Of a DNA stretch of 64,000 bases, positions 37,095 to 46,092 are shown piece after piece. Position 1 is the stretch's first letter; every line of letters begins with the position of its first letter. Location of the stretch: assembly GCF_004101785.1 (NCBI RefSeq), contig NZ_CP035130.1, forward strand, positions 62,001 to 126,000. Reading direction: 5' to 3'. Made by a program: the position numbers and the translations under genes. The DNA comes from Gudongella oleilytica. GTDB taxonomy: Bacteria > Bacillota > Clostridia > Tissierellales > Tissierellaceae. The notes under the pieces are model-generated. The model ran no database searches. It was not told the origin of the DNA and saw only the letters and a program-made list of their open reading frames with translations.

Positions 37095-38279
37095 ATGCTA
37101 AGTAAGGAAAGAGAGGAAAAGGTAATAGCTCTCTGTCAGGAGCTTGTTAGAAACCAAAGCTACTCAGGTCAAGAGGACAAGGTAGTTGAAGTTCTTAAGG
37201 AGAACTTCAAGAAAATGGGCTTTGATGATGTTGTAGTAGATCATTACGGAAACATCATAGGCCAGATAAAGGGAAACAGACCTGGGAAGAAAATAGTGTT
37301 CGACGGACACATCGATACAGTGCCGGTATCAAATGTAGATGAATGGACTTACCCTCCATTCGGAGCAGAGATAAGCAATGGAAGGATCTACGGCAGAGGC
37401 ACAACTGACATGAAGGGTGCAGTAGCAGCAATGGCATGTGCAGCAGCCAACTTCGCAGAGGACACAAACAAGGACTTCGCAGGGGAAATCTATGTAGCAG
37501 GAGTAGTCCACGAGGAATGCTTCGAGGGAGTTGCAGCAAGAGCAATAAGCGAAAGAGTAAAGCCTGACTATGTAGTTATTGGTGAAGCATCTGAGCTTAA
37601 CATTAAAATAGGACAAAGAGGAAGAGGAGAGATAGTGATCGAGACATTCGGAATCCCCTGTCACTCCGCAAATCCCGAAAAGGGAGTAAACGCAGTATAT
37701 AAAATGGCAGAGGTTATCCAAAGGATCAGGACCCTTGAGCCTACTCACCATGACGTACTAGGACCTGGGATCCTGGAGCTTACAGACGTAAAATCAAGCC
37801 CCTACCCCGGAGCTTCAGTAGTACCTGAGTACTGCAGAGCGACCTATGACAGAAGACTTCTTGTTGGCGAAACAATGGATAGTGTTCTGGAGCCAATAAA
37901 TAAGCTACTTGATGAAATGATGGCAGCTGATCCACAGCTTAAGGTTAAGGCATCCTATGCAGTTGGGAAAGAACTGTGCCACACTGGTAACCATATAACA
38001 GGTGAAAGGTTCTTCCCGGGATGGCTTTACGACAAGGAAGAAGCCTTTGTTCAGGACACCTACAACGAGCTTAAGAGCATGGGCTTCGACCCAATGATAA
38101 CTCAGTACAACTTCTGCACCAACGGAAGTCACTATGCCGGAGAGGCAGGTATTAAAACCCTTGGAATCGGTCCGTCAAGAGAAAATCTTGCACACACCGT
38201 TGACGAATACATCGAGATAGAGCAGCTGACCAAGGTAACAGAATGTTACTACGGCGTAATGAAAGCACTTTTGAAGTAA
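37095..38279 (+). CDS. ygeY: YgeY-type M20 hydrolase
   Basis: This 394-residue M20-family metallohydrolase starts at ATG 37095 after AGGGGTGAATAGG; an in-frame codon at 37041 lies inside the previous gene. Metal ligands are His72 and Asp74 (FDGHIDTVPVS), Asp105 (RGTTDMKGA), the Glu pair in VHEECFEG near residue 138, and a late His (NGSHYAGEAG, with further NLAHTVDEYIE). It belongs to the group annotated as selenium-metabolism-linked YgeY hydrolases, although no selenium gene is seen here. In this operon it probably deacylates or cleaves an N-substituted amino acid or dipeptide to feed the ammonia-lyase. Confidence 0.9.
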   Translation: MLSKEREEKVIALCQELVRNQSYSGQEDKVVEVLKENFKKMGFDDVVVDHYGNIIGQIKGNRPGKKIVFDGHIDTVPVSNVDEWTYPPFGAEISNGRIYGRGTTDMKGAVAAMACAAANFAEDTNKDFAGEIYVAGVVHEECFEGVAARAISERVKPDYVVIGEASELNIKIGQRGRGEIVIETFGIPCHSANPEKGVNAVYKMAEVIQRIRTLEPTHHDVLGPGILELTDVKSSPYPGASVVPEYCRATYDRRLLVGETMDSVLEPINKLLDEMMAADPQLKVKASYAVGKELCHTGNHITGERFFPGWLYDKEEAFVQDTYNELKSMGFDPMITQYNFCTNGSHYAGEAGIKTLGIGPSRENLAHTVDEYIEIEQLTKVTECYYGVMKALLK

Positions 38280-38306
38280 AAATTACAGACTACAGGAGGA
38301 CAAATA

Positions 38307-39785
38307 ATGAACAGCACTCAAATAACGGCATTGATCATTATCCTAATTTACATGGCTGCAACAGTTGTGATCGGTCTATACGCTTCAAACAGAAAGAAGA
38401 ATAAAAAAGAAAAGCAAAGCAACGAGGATTTCCTAATGGCCAGCAGATCACTTGGACCCTTGGTTTTGGCAGGAACACTTTTTGCTGCCAATACCGGTGG
38501 AGCAAGTACGACAGGTATTGCTACAAACGTACTTAAATACGGATTATCAGCAAGCTGGTATGTAATAGCGGCAGGTATCGGTTTCGTGTTAGTATCCTTT
38601 ATTGCACCCTACTTTAGAAGATCCTCAGCAAGTACAGTACCTGAGATCATAAGCAAAAGATACGGAAAAGGCTCACACATAATAACAGCAATAACATCGA
38701 TAACAGCGCTTTTCATGGCAACAGGAGCTCAAATAATCGCTACGGCATCAATAATCAATGTGCTTACAGGTTTTGAGTTCAACATAGCGGCAATAATAAC
38801 GGCAATCGTAGTAATTCTTTATACAATGGGCGGAGGCTACAAGTCAGTAACTGCAGCCAACCTTATGCACGTAATGTTTATTACAGTAGGTATGACCATA
38901 GCAATGTTTATCATAGTAAATAACGAAGCAGTTGGAGGCTTCTCAGCACTTTTTGAGAAGGCAAGGGCAATGAGCGACGCATCCGGCAACAACATGAACC
39001 TTGTAAGCATGACAAAGATAGGACTACCAACAATAATAGGCTACATAGCCATGTACTTCATGACCTTCCCAACCGGACAAGAGATAGTTCAAACCTATTG
39101 TTCAGCTAAGGACGGAGCATCAGCAAAGCTTGGTTCAATAATAGCAGGATTAGTATCAGCAGCATACGCAATAGTACCTGCAATGATCGGTCTAGTAGCA
39201 TATGTTTGCATCGACGGATTTGGAGTAGACGGACCACAAAAGAACGCATTGGCACAGGCGACTATCACCTTTGCACCTGCAATAATAGCAGGGATCGTCC
39301 TTGCAGCAGTAGTTGCGGCAACCATGAGTAGTGCATCAGGAAACATGATCGGTACAGCAACCATGTTTACAAACGACATCTTCAGACCATACATCAACAA
39401 AGGCGTAAAGGACGACGCTAAGGAAGTCTGGATATCAAGAATAGCAATGGTTATCGTAGGTGGTGTTGGCCTAATAATAGCAATAACAGCATCAAACATC
39501 ATCAGCGTAATGATGGGTGCATTCGCTCTTAGAAGTGCAGGACCATTCGCAGCATTCATATGCGGCATATTCTACAAGAACGTTACCAAGAGAGCAGGCT
39601 TCTACTCGATATTTGCAGGAACTGCTGTTGCAGCTTACTGGATCTACGCACTTAAGACTCCTTACGGACTAAACGCAATGGTACCTGGAGGATTAGTAGC
39701 ATTCATAGTAATATTCCTTGTTTCAGCTATTGACAAGAAGATGGGAGTCAAGCCTCTTCCAATGATCGAGTTCACAGAGAAATAA
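38307..39785 (+). CDS. Sodium:solute symporter (SSS family)
   Basis: This 492-residue membrane protein has about 13 helices. SSS-family features include NEDFLMASRSLGPLVLAGTLFAANTGGASTTG near residues 38-70 and the segment MTFPTGQEIVQTYCSAKDGASAKLGSI near residue 255. The helix-8 sodium-site region VAATMSSASGNMIGTATMF is near residue 340. It sits between the hydrolase and the deacylase genes in the sigma-54 operon, so its substrate is probably an N-acyl- or D-amino acid or small peptide. That is inference from context. The ATG follows AGGAGGAC. Confidence 0.9.
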   Translation: MNSTQITALIIILIYMAATVVIGLYASNRKKNKKEKQSNEDFLMASRSLGPLVLAGTLFAANTGGASTTGIATNVLKYGLSASWYVIAAGIGFVLVSFIAPYFRRSSASTVPEIISKRYGKGSHIITAITSITALFMATGAQIIATASIINVLTGFEFNIAAIITAIVVILYTMGGGYKSVTAANLMHVMFITVGMTIAMFIIVNNEAVGGFSALFEKARAMSDASGNNMNLVSMTKIGLPTIIGYIAMYFMTFPTGQEIVQTYCSAKDGASAKLGSIIAGLVSAAYAIVPAMIGLVAYVCIDGFGVDGPQKNALAQATITFAPAIIAGIVLAAVVAATMSSASGNMIGTATMFTNDIFRPYINKGVKDDAKEVWISRIAMVIVGGVGLIIAITASNIISVMMGAFALRSAGPFAAFICGIFYKNVTKRAGFYSIFAGTAVAAYWIYALKTPYGLNAMVPGGLVAFIVIFLVSAIDKKMGVKPLPMIEFTEK

Positions 39786-39822
39786 ATCGATTATTTCACA
39801 CAAAAATTACAGGGGTGAAAAG

Positions 39823-41403
39823 ATGAAAATACTTATTAAAAACGGTTTGATAGTAGACGGCAGCGGAAAAGAAAGCTACCTAGCCGACCTGCTGATAGAC
39901 GGTGAGAAGATAGAAAAGATTGGAACAGACCTTGTAGCAGATGGCGCGAAAGTAGTAGACGCCAAGGGAATGGTAGTTGCTCCTGGCTTCATAGATACCC
40001 ACAGCCACTCAAGCATGCTAGTATTCAAGGACTCACTACTAAGTCCAAAGATAAAGCAGGGAATAACAACTGAGCTTGTTGCTCAGGATGGTATGGGACC
40101 GGCTCCTGTAAACGAAGCTACCCTGTCACCCTGGAAAAAGGCTATGAAGGGACTTGAGGGCGAGTACGACGTAGAGTGGAGCTGGAGAAGTGTTGCAGAT
40201 TATCTTGAGGTAATCGAAAAGCTTCCACTTGGACCAAATATTGCATACCTTGCACCACACGGAAACGTTAGAATGGTCTCCATGGGTCTTGACAACAGAA
40301 AGCCCACTGAAGAAGAAATGAAGCTGATGCAGGCAAACCTTGCAAAGGCCATAGATGAAGGTGCATTTGGAATGTCGACAGGAATGATCTATCCTCCTTG
40401 CTGCTATGCAGATATAGACGAGTTCATCGAGCTTGGAAAGGTCCTTCACGACAAGGACGCACTATTTGTGACTCATCAGAGAAGTGAGGCAGATTCTATC
40501 CTCGATTCAATGGAGGAGATACTAACCATAGGCAAGGAATCAGGTTGCAAGGTCCACTTCTCACACTTCAAGGTGTGTGGAAAGAATAACTGGGACAAGT
40601 TCCCCAAGGTCCTCGACAGACTTGACAGAGCAAAGGCAGAAGGAATGACAGTATCCTTCGACCAATACCCATACGTAGCAGGAAGCACAATGATGAGTGT
40701 TATCCTTCCACCATGGGTACATGACGGCGGAACCGACAGACTTCTTGAAAGACTGCAGGACGCTGATCTTAGAGAAAAGATGAAGGAAGACATACGAAAG
40801 GGTATCCCTGGCTGGGACAACTTTGTGGACTTCGCAGGCCTTGACGGAATATTCGTCACCTTCGTAGGCTCAGATAAAAACCAGGATGTAGTAGGCAAGA
40901 GCCTTGTTGAAGTAGGTCAGATCAAGGGCAAGGAGCCATTGGATGCAATATTCGATGTAATCCTTGAGGAAGAAAACATAGTAGGACTTGTTGACTTCTA
41001 CGGAACTGAGGAGCACGTGAAGCTTATCATGAGCAGACCCGAGCAAAACGTGTGCACAGACGGCATCATGGGAGGGAAACCTCACCCAAGACTATTCGGA
41101 GCATTCCCAAGGGTCCTTGGAAAATATGTAAGAGATGAAAAAGCCTTCACTCTTGAGACTGCTATTTACAAAATGACAGGTAAATCAGCTCAGGTACTTG
41201 GACTTAAGGACAGAGGTCTTCTTAAGGAAGGAATGGCAGCAGACGTAGTTCTATTCGATTTCGATAAGATAATCGACAAGGGCGACTACACTGATCCAAA
41301 CCAGTTCCCTGAGGGAATAGAGTATGTAATAGTAAACGGTGAAATGGTAATCGAAAAGGGACAGGTAACAGAAAACCGCCCTGGAAGAATACTGAAAAAA
41401 TAA
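39823..41403 (+). CDS. N-acyl-D-amino-acid deacylase family amidohydrolase
   Basis: This 526-residue urease-superfamily amidohydrolase has the N-terminal beta-sandwich start LIKNGLIVDGSGKESYLADL, metal HxH (His60, His62) in GFIDTHSHSS, and a Cys/Glu region GMSTGMIYPPCCY near residue 186. A further metal His lies in FVTHQRSE, and KVHFSHFK is near residue 245. The C-terminal block CTDGIMGGKPHPRLFGAFPR, followed by VLGKYVR, is typical of D-aminoacylases. It probably hydrolyses N-acyl-D-amino acids to free D-amino acids. It is the last gene of the sigma-54 operon and is followed by a terminator. The exact acyl and amino acid are unknown. Confidence 0.9.
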   Translation: MKILIKNGLIVDGSGKESYLADLLIDGEKIEKIGTDLVADGAKVVDAKGMVVAPGFIDTHSHSSMLVFKDSLLSPKIKQGITTELVAQDGMGPAPVNEATLSPWKKAMKGLEGEYDVEWSWRSVADYLEVIEKLPLGPNIAYLAPHGNVRMVSMGLDNRKPTEEEMKLMQANLAKAIDEGAFGMSTGMIYPPCCYADIDEFIELGKVLHDKDALFVTHQRSEADSILDSMEEILTIGKESGCKVHFSHFKVCGKNNWDKFPKVLDRLDRAKAEGMTVSFDQYPYVAGSTMMSVILPPWVHDGGTDRLLERLQDADLREKMKEDIRKGIPGWDNFVDFAGLDGIFVTFVGSDKNQDVVGKSLVEVGQIKGKEPLDAIFDVILEEENIVGLVDFYGTEEHVKLIMSRPEQNVCTDGIMGGKPHPRLFGAFPRVLGKYVRDEKAFTLETAIYKMTGKSAQVLGLKDRGLLKEGMAADVVLFDFDKIIDKGDYTDPNQFPEGIEYVIVNGEMVIEKGQVTENRPGRILKK

Positions 41404-41416
41404 CATAGATATAACT

Positions 41417-41450
41417 AGACCCTGGCTTCTAAATTGAAGCCGGGGTCTCT
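41417..41450 (+). terminator. Terminator of the sigma-54 operon
   Basis: AGACCCTGGCTTC pairs with GAAGCCGGGGTCT around TAAATT, followed by a short T-rich tract. It closes the dpaL-ygeY-symporter-deacylase transcript. Confidence 0.85.
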
Positions 41451-41502
41451 TATATGCTATAATCAAGGACAAGAAGTATAATTCTTACAGGGAGCTGATT
41501 AA

Positions 41503-42432
41503 GTGGCTAAGATAAAAGCTGGAAGAAATAAAACTATAGATACTAGTATAGATGAAGGCAAAAAATATCTGGATAGATGCATTGCAATAGAAAAACCAAT
41601 CGATGACATAAATTCAATCCTGGATAAAACCATTATCGGGAACTCCTTTGATGTAATGGAACTGCTTCCAGTAAAGAGTATAGATCTTATCATAGCAGAT
41701 CCCCCTTATAACCTCACAAAGTCATTCCACGGAACACAGTTCTCCAGGAAAAAGGAGTCGGAATATGAGGATTATACTAGGCAGTGGCTTTCCAAAGCTA
41801 TCCCACTCCTAAAGGATGACGGATCTATTTATGTTTGCTGCGACTGGGAAACGAGCCTTATCATAGGCCGCATACTTCAGGAATACCTTATAGTCAGAAA
41901 CAGGATAACATGGCAAAGAGAAAAGGGAAGAGGTGCAAAGGCCAACTGGAAGAACGGCCTTGAGGACATTTGGTTTGCGACAAAATCAAACAACTACACC
42001 TTCAACCTGGATGCTGTAAAAATAAGAAAAAAAGTAATAGCTCCATACAGAGTAGACGGGAAGCCTAAGGATTGGACTGAAACAGAAAATGGAAACTACA
42101 GAGATACATGCCCCTCCAATTTCTGGGATGATATCACCATACCATTTTGGTCCATGCCTGAAAATACAGCTCACCCTACGCAGAAATCCGAGAAGCTCGT
42201 GGCCAAAATCATGCTAGCCAGCTCAAATCCTGGAGATGTAGTATTTGACCCATTTTTAGGATCAGGCACCACAAGTGTTACGGCTAAGAAACTCGACAGA
42301 CACTACCTTGGTATCGAGCTTAATGAACAGTATTGTATTTGGACAGAGCAAAGACTGGAGATGGCAGATAATGACGACTACATCCAAGGGTATGTAGACG
42401 GAGTCTTCTGGGAAAGAAACGTACTAAATTAA
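41503..42432 (+). CDS. Orphan site-specific DNA methyltransferase
   Basis: This 309-residue enzyme starts at GTG 41503 after AGGGAGC. Catalytic motif IV is DPPYNL at residues 66-71, and the SAM-binding motif I (FDPFLGSGTT) comes late, near residue 248. The IV-before-I order makes it a beta-class amino-methyltransferase; DPPY favours N6-adenine. No restriction nuclease gene adjoins it, so it is an orphan that may affect expression or protect against a nuclease elsewhere. It lies about 3.7 kb before the defence island and overlaps the 3' end of the convergent kinase gene by a few bases. Confidence 0.88.
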   Translation: MAKIKAGRNKTIDTSIDEGKKYLDRCIAIEKPIDDINSILDKTIIGNSFDVMELLPVKSIDLIIADPPYNLTKSFHGTQFSRKKESEYEDYTRQWLSKAIPLLKDDGSIYVCCDWETSLIIGRILQEYLIVRNRITWQREKGRGAKANWKNGLEDIWFATKSNNYTFNLDAVKIRKKVIAPYRVDGKPKDWTETENGNYRDTCPSNFWDDITIPFWSMPENTAHPTQKSEKLVAKIMLASSNPGDVVFDPFLGSGTTSVTAKKLDRHYLGIELNEQYCIWTEQRLEMADNDDYIQGYVDGVFWERNVLN

Positions 42433-43890
42433 AGCCTCAGGGAACACGATCGATATCCTTGTTCCAATGTTGACCCTGCTGTGGATCTCAAAGAAGGCTC
42501 CATGCCTTTCAATGATCCACTTAGCAATTGCAAGCCCCAAGCCTGACCCGCCGCTTTTTCTGGCCCGGGACTCATCCGAGCGGTAGAACCTGTCAAATAT
42601 ATGAGGTAAGTCATCTGGCGGTATACCAATCCCTGTATCCTGAACGACAATAACGACCTTACCATTGCCCTTGGTTACCCTAAGGGCAATTTCCTTGCCT
42701 TCTTGGGAATACTTGATGGCGTTATCAACCAGTATCCTGATGCTCTGCTTAAACAACTGCCTGTCTGCCTCAATAAATGCAGGAGAACTAAGCTCAGTCT
42801 TAAACAGGTGACTCTCATCTATCATTTGAGCCTCTCTTACTATTTCATCCACTATCTCGCTGGTATCGAATCTCTCCATATTAAGCTGGATCGTCTCATT
42901 ATCTCCCCTTGCAAGAAAAAGAAGCTTCTCAACCAGATCCTTCATATTACCTATTTCGCTTTTTATCGCATCTATAGATTCCTGCCTTGTTTTTTCATCG
43001 TTTTTGCCCCACCGGTCCAAAAGATTTACATACCCTTGAATAACTGCAATGGGAGTCCTTAGCTCATGGGACGCATCAGATACGAACCTGACCTGTGATT
43101 GGTAGGACTGGTTTATCCTGTTCAGCATACCATTGATTGCATAGGTAAGATCCTTCAATTCATTCTGGGAGCTGTCCACAGATATCCCCTTGTCCAGCCT
43201 GTTGACATCGATGCTGCTTAATTCCCCTGCAATTGCCTTAAGGTACTTCTCATCATAGGGCTTCATCGTCTGAAGAGTCCTTGTGGTCTCAGCAAGATCT
43301 GCAAGAGGCTTCAAGGTCTCCCTTACGACTCTATGGCCCTTTACCGTGTGCTTAATAAGCATGAGCGACTCCGCAATAAGGAGAATAAAAAGAATTTGTA
43401 ATAGTCCATACACCTCAGGACCAATATTATATACGAACCTGTAATATGAGAAGTCTTTCTCAAAGCCAACGGAGTACCTGATATTCTCGATCCTCTCCCT
43501 AAGGGGAGCAGGAAGTTCCATAGCTCCCGTAAAAACATCCCTTTCTGCATCCTTTATATGGAAGGGTAGAAGTTCCTGGATGTCCCTATGAAGCGTAGTT
43601 CCCTCTTCAGGGGCTACTGTCATAACCTCAAAATCAAGCATAGGGTAGTGTACCGATCCCTCATTAAAGCCCGAAGCAGCCAGGACGTTGTACGAATCCT
43701 CAATAATGACCTCTGCTCTCCATAAAACAACAAAAAACCCCATCAGAAATACGAGGGTATTAACTGCCATAAATCCAGACAATAACCTTCTCACCATTTC
43801 CAGATTGAGTTTTAGTACAAGCGAAGATCTTATTCTGTTTGAAAAGCTTTCCTTGCCTTTATCCTTATTGGTCCTCATCTTTGATTGCAT
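42424..43890 (-). CDS. HAMP-type sensor histidine kinase
   Basis: This 488-residue membrane kinase has a first helix FMAVNTLVFLMGFFVVLW near residue 40 and an extracytoplasmic domain to about residue 155. A second helix, LLQILFILLIAESLMLI, leads into a HAMP-like linker. The HisKA phospho-acceptor is in FVSDASHELRTPIAVIQGY near residue 275, and the ATPase domain has N-box RILVDNAIKYSQE, G1 VQDTGIGIPPDDLPHIFDRF and G2 SGGSGLGLAIAKW. It overlaps the response regulator gene by 26 bases. It probably senses envelope or osmotic change; the signal is unknown. Confidence 0.93.
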   Translation of the reverse strand: MQSKMRTNKDKGKESFSNRIRSSLVLKLNLEMVRRLLSGFMAVNTLVFLMGFFVVLWRAEVIIEDSYNVLAASGFNEGSVHYPMLDFEVMTVAPEEGTTLHRDIQELLPFHIKDAERDVFTGAMELPAPLRERIENIRYSVGFEKDFSYYRFVYNIGPEVYGLLQILFILLIAESLMLIKHTVKGHRVVRETLKPLADLAETTRTLQTMKPYDEKYLKAIAGELSSIDVNRLDKGISVDSSQNELKDLTYAINGMLNRINQSYQSQVRFVSDASHELRTPIAVIQGYVNLLDRWGKNDEKTRQESIDAIKSEIGNMKDLVEKLLFLARGDNETIQLNMERFDTSEIVDEIVREAQMIDESHLFKTELSSPAFIEADRQLFKQSIRILVDNAIKYSQEGKEIALRVTKGNGKVVIVVQDTGIGIPPDDLPHIFDRFYRSDESRARKSGGSGLGLAIAKWIIERHGAFFEIHSRVNIGTRISIVFPEALI

Positions 43891-44554
43891 ACCCCACTCC
43901 TCTTACAGTCGAGAAGATTTTTGTTCCAAAGGGCTCCTCAAGCTTTGCCCTTAAATACCTTATATACACATCAACCGCATTGGTTCCCCCTGAAAAGTCG
44001 TAGCCCCAGATCTTATCAAGTATGGTTTCCCTGGACAACACTATGTTCCTGTTCTCCATAAGAAGCTCTAGGAGATCAAACTCCTTCTTTGTCAATGGAA
44101 CCACTGTACCCTTAACATGTACCTCTCTCTTCTTAGTATCAAGACTAAGCTCTTTATACACCATTATATCCTTTGTCTGAGCCTGGCTGCCGGGTTCTTT
44201 CTTCCTCAATAAAGCCCTGATCCTTGCCAGAAGCTCTTCAATGGCAAATGGCTTCGTGATGTAATCATCCGCACCGCTGTCAAGACCAGTTACCTTGTCT
44301 ACCACAGCATCCCTGGCAGTAAGAAGTATAACAGGTATATCTGATGTCTGCCTGATACGCCTTAGAACCTCAATTCCGTTTAATCCCGGAAGCATTATAT
44401 CAAGAAGAACAAGGTCGAAGGGGCTGGCCTTGACCATGTCAATTCCAGCCCTTCCATCATATGCCTTTTCCACTTCATAGCCCTCGTACTGAAGCTCCAG
44501 CTCTACAAACCTAGCCAGTTTTTCTTCATCCTCAACTATTAGGATCTTAGTCAT
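43865..44554 (-). CDS. OmpR-family response regulator
   Basis: This 229-residue regulator has a receiver domain with the acidic pair in IVEDEE, the phospho-Asp in DLVLLDIMLPGLNG near residue 51, and Lys in YITKPFAIEEL. The C-terminal winged helix has KKEFDLLELLMENRNIVLSRETILDKIWGY within residues 155-190. I start at ATG 44554, which overlaps the preceding gene by eight bases; an upstream GTG at 44569 is an alternative. It forms a two-component pair with the overlapping kinase gene. Confidence 0.92.
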   Translation of the reverse strand: MTKILIVEDEEKLARFVELELQYEGYEVEKAYDGRAGIDMVKASPFDLVLLDIMLPGLNGIEVLRRIRQTSDIPVILLTARDAVVDKVTGLDSGADDYITKPFAIEELLARIRALLRKKEPGSQAQTKDIMVYKELSLDTKKREVHVKGTVVPLTKKEFDLLELLMENRNIVLSRETILDKIWGYDFSGGTNAVDVYIRYLRAKLEEPFGTKIFSTVRGVGYAIKDEDQ

Positions 44555-45107
44555 TTTTGTTCTCACCACTGAATTCTTTTTTTAGGTTGTCTACTACGTC
44601 AGATACCTGATCCATAGTACGATTTACTTCTTCCTTGCCAAGCTCCGGTCCAGAGAAGGAATACTTATATCCGAAGAACAATCCGATAATCATCAAAGGA
44701 ACTGTGAACCAGAATGTAAATAGAAGCAATATTACAAGCACAGTTACCGGCAATGTCATGGTGCTCTGCCCGTTCTTTGAAACCTCGAATATGTTTCTGT
44801 TCCCCTTATGGAACAGCTTGCCCACAAATGTGGTGAACCTGTTTACTAAATCAGAGAACGAGGATGAAGTCTTCTGAGTTGACTCTGTACCCGCCTTAGC
44901 CTCAGAGCTCTTTTGTTCCCCAGTCTCCCCGGCATCCTTTGTGCTATAATACCCACCGCCCTTGGGAGGTTCTATTCTCCCCTTCTTCTCAAGATTTATG
45001 ATCGCCTCCAGAATGTCGCCGTTAGTTTCCTCCAAGGCTTCCTTGGCCTCGTTGAATGTAATATCGGCATACCTTCTTAGTTCTTCTACTTGTTGTAAAG
45101 TTACCAT
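44547..45107 (-). CDS. UBA/TS-N and DUF4342 membrane protein
   Basis: This 186-residue protein starts at ATG 45107 after AGGAGGTGTG. The N-terminal helical domain (EELRRYADITFNEAKEALEE with DILEAIINLEKKG) resembles UBA/TS-N-type domains of elongation factor Ts. A Gly/Ser/Lys-rich linker (residues 50-90) leads to a DUF4342 segment with a strong membrane helix LPVTVLVILLLFTFWFTVPL and IGLFFGYKYSFSGPE. It is the first gene of an operon with the OmpR/HAMP system and may modulate it at the membrane. Function is unknown. Confidence 0.82.
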   Translation of the reverse strand: MVTLQQVEELRRYADITFNEAKEALEETNGDILEAIINLEKKGRIEPPKGGGYYSTKDAGETGEQKSSEAKAGTESTQKTSSSFSDLVNRFTTFVGKLFHKGNRNIFEVSKNGQSTMTLPVTVLVILLLFTFWFTVPLMIIGLFFGYKYSFSGPELGKEEVNRTMDQVSDVVDNLKKEFSGENKND

Positions 45108-45230
45108 TATACACACCTCCTACTATTTTCTATGTCTTTATTATAGTAGTGGAAGATTCAAACACAATTTAAGTAACATTAAAATCACATTAAAAATTCG
45201 TTTATTTTCTCTCATTTTATCAAAGCAAAA

Positions 45231-45863
45231 TCAGTTAGGCAACACCACTTGATTATGATGGTAATCCTCTCCATCAAATACCCCAACCCTTATAACAATA
45301 CCTCCTATGGGGAAGGTAAGTTTCTCTTCAATTCTTTCAACTATATCCATGAATACAGGGTCTGTTTCAACCGGATCTGTCTTCTCAACATCCCAGCTAA
45401 AGTCGATCTTATAATGATTCAAGGCTAATCTCTTATTAAGATCACCCTCAAGAAGGCCAGGCGAATCATATTCTTCAAATACATTCATCTTGTAGTCCAG
45501 GTAATCATAGTCTGAACCAAGAGCTTCCATTACCAGATCACTTAGAAACCTTCTCGCTCTAAGTTCACCATAAGCGTCATTACGTTCAGTCTCATAGAGT
45601 GTGGTCCTGAAGCTCCATTCAGAGTCTGATTCGGGATGCATGGTAAATGAAAACTCATGCCGCTTATAATCATAGCTTGTATATGTTACCTTGAAATCCT
45701 CACCATACTTCTCTTCATACAGCTTCAACAGAGCTCTTTTTTCCTGCCAGCCTTCTATAGGGTTCCCGGAGAGCTGGATGTAGAAGTTGACGGCAAAGCT
45801 TAAAATAACCAGTAGAAAAGACGCAATAATTAGGAGGAGGAGCTTTTTAGTTTGTTTTTTCAT
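45231..45863 (-). CDS. YfjL-like membrane-anchored protein
   Basis: This 210-residue protein starts at ATG 45863 with MKKQTKKLLLLIIASFLLVI, an N-terminal signal anchor. The extracellular part contains LLKLYEEKYGEDFKVTYTSY near residue 40, a block that recurs in Gram-positive YfjL-type proteins of unknown function. The segment FTFPIGGIVIRVGVFDGEDY-like near the end reads TFPIGGIVIRVGVFDG. The ribosome binding site is weak. No enzyme motif is seen. It stands alone at the left edge of the AT-rich island. Confidence 0.7.
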   Translation of the reverse strand: MKKQTKKLLLLIIASFLLVILSFAVNFYIQLSGNPIEGWQEKRALLKLYEEKYGEDFKVTYTSYDYKRHEFSFTMHPESDSEWSFRTTLYETERNDAYGELRARRFLSDLVMEALGSDYDYLDYKMNVFEEYDSPGLLEGDLNKRLALNHYKIDFSWDVEKTDPVETDPVFMDIVERIEEKLTFPIGGIVIRVGVFDGEDYHHNQVVLPN

Positions 45864-46092
45864 GGGTTCACATCCGATCTGAAATATCATTCTGGTATTT
45901 AGATACCCAAACCTAAAACATATTCAAGAAGAGCAAGTAATAAGGCATGGCTTGAATGAAAAATTCGGGAAGTAGAGTAAATTATAAATGCTGTGGAAAT
46001 AGGATGGAAAATTCAGACAAGTTTGTTATACTGTAAATATAAGCTATTTTAGTCATTAGTTCTCTACTTATTTGATCAGAAGGAGTGAAACG

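Noticed and set aside
39095-39568. 157-codon minus-strand frame inside the symporter gene
   Set aside because: It is the hydrophobic antisense mirror of the membrane protein and has no start signal.
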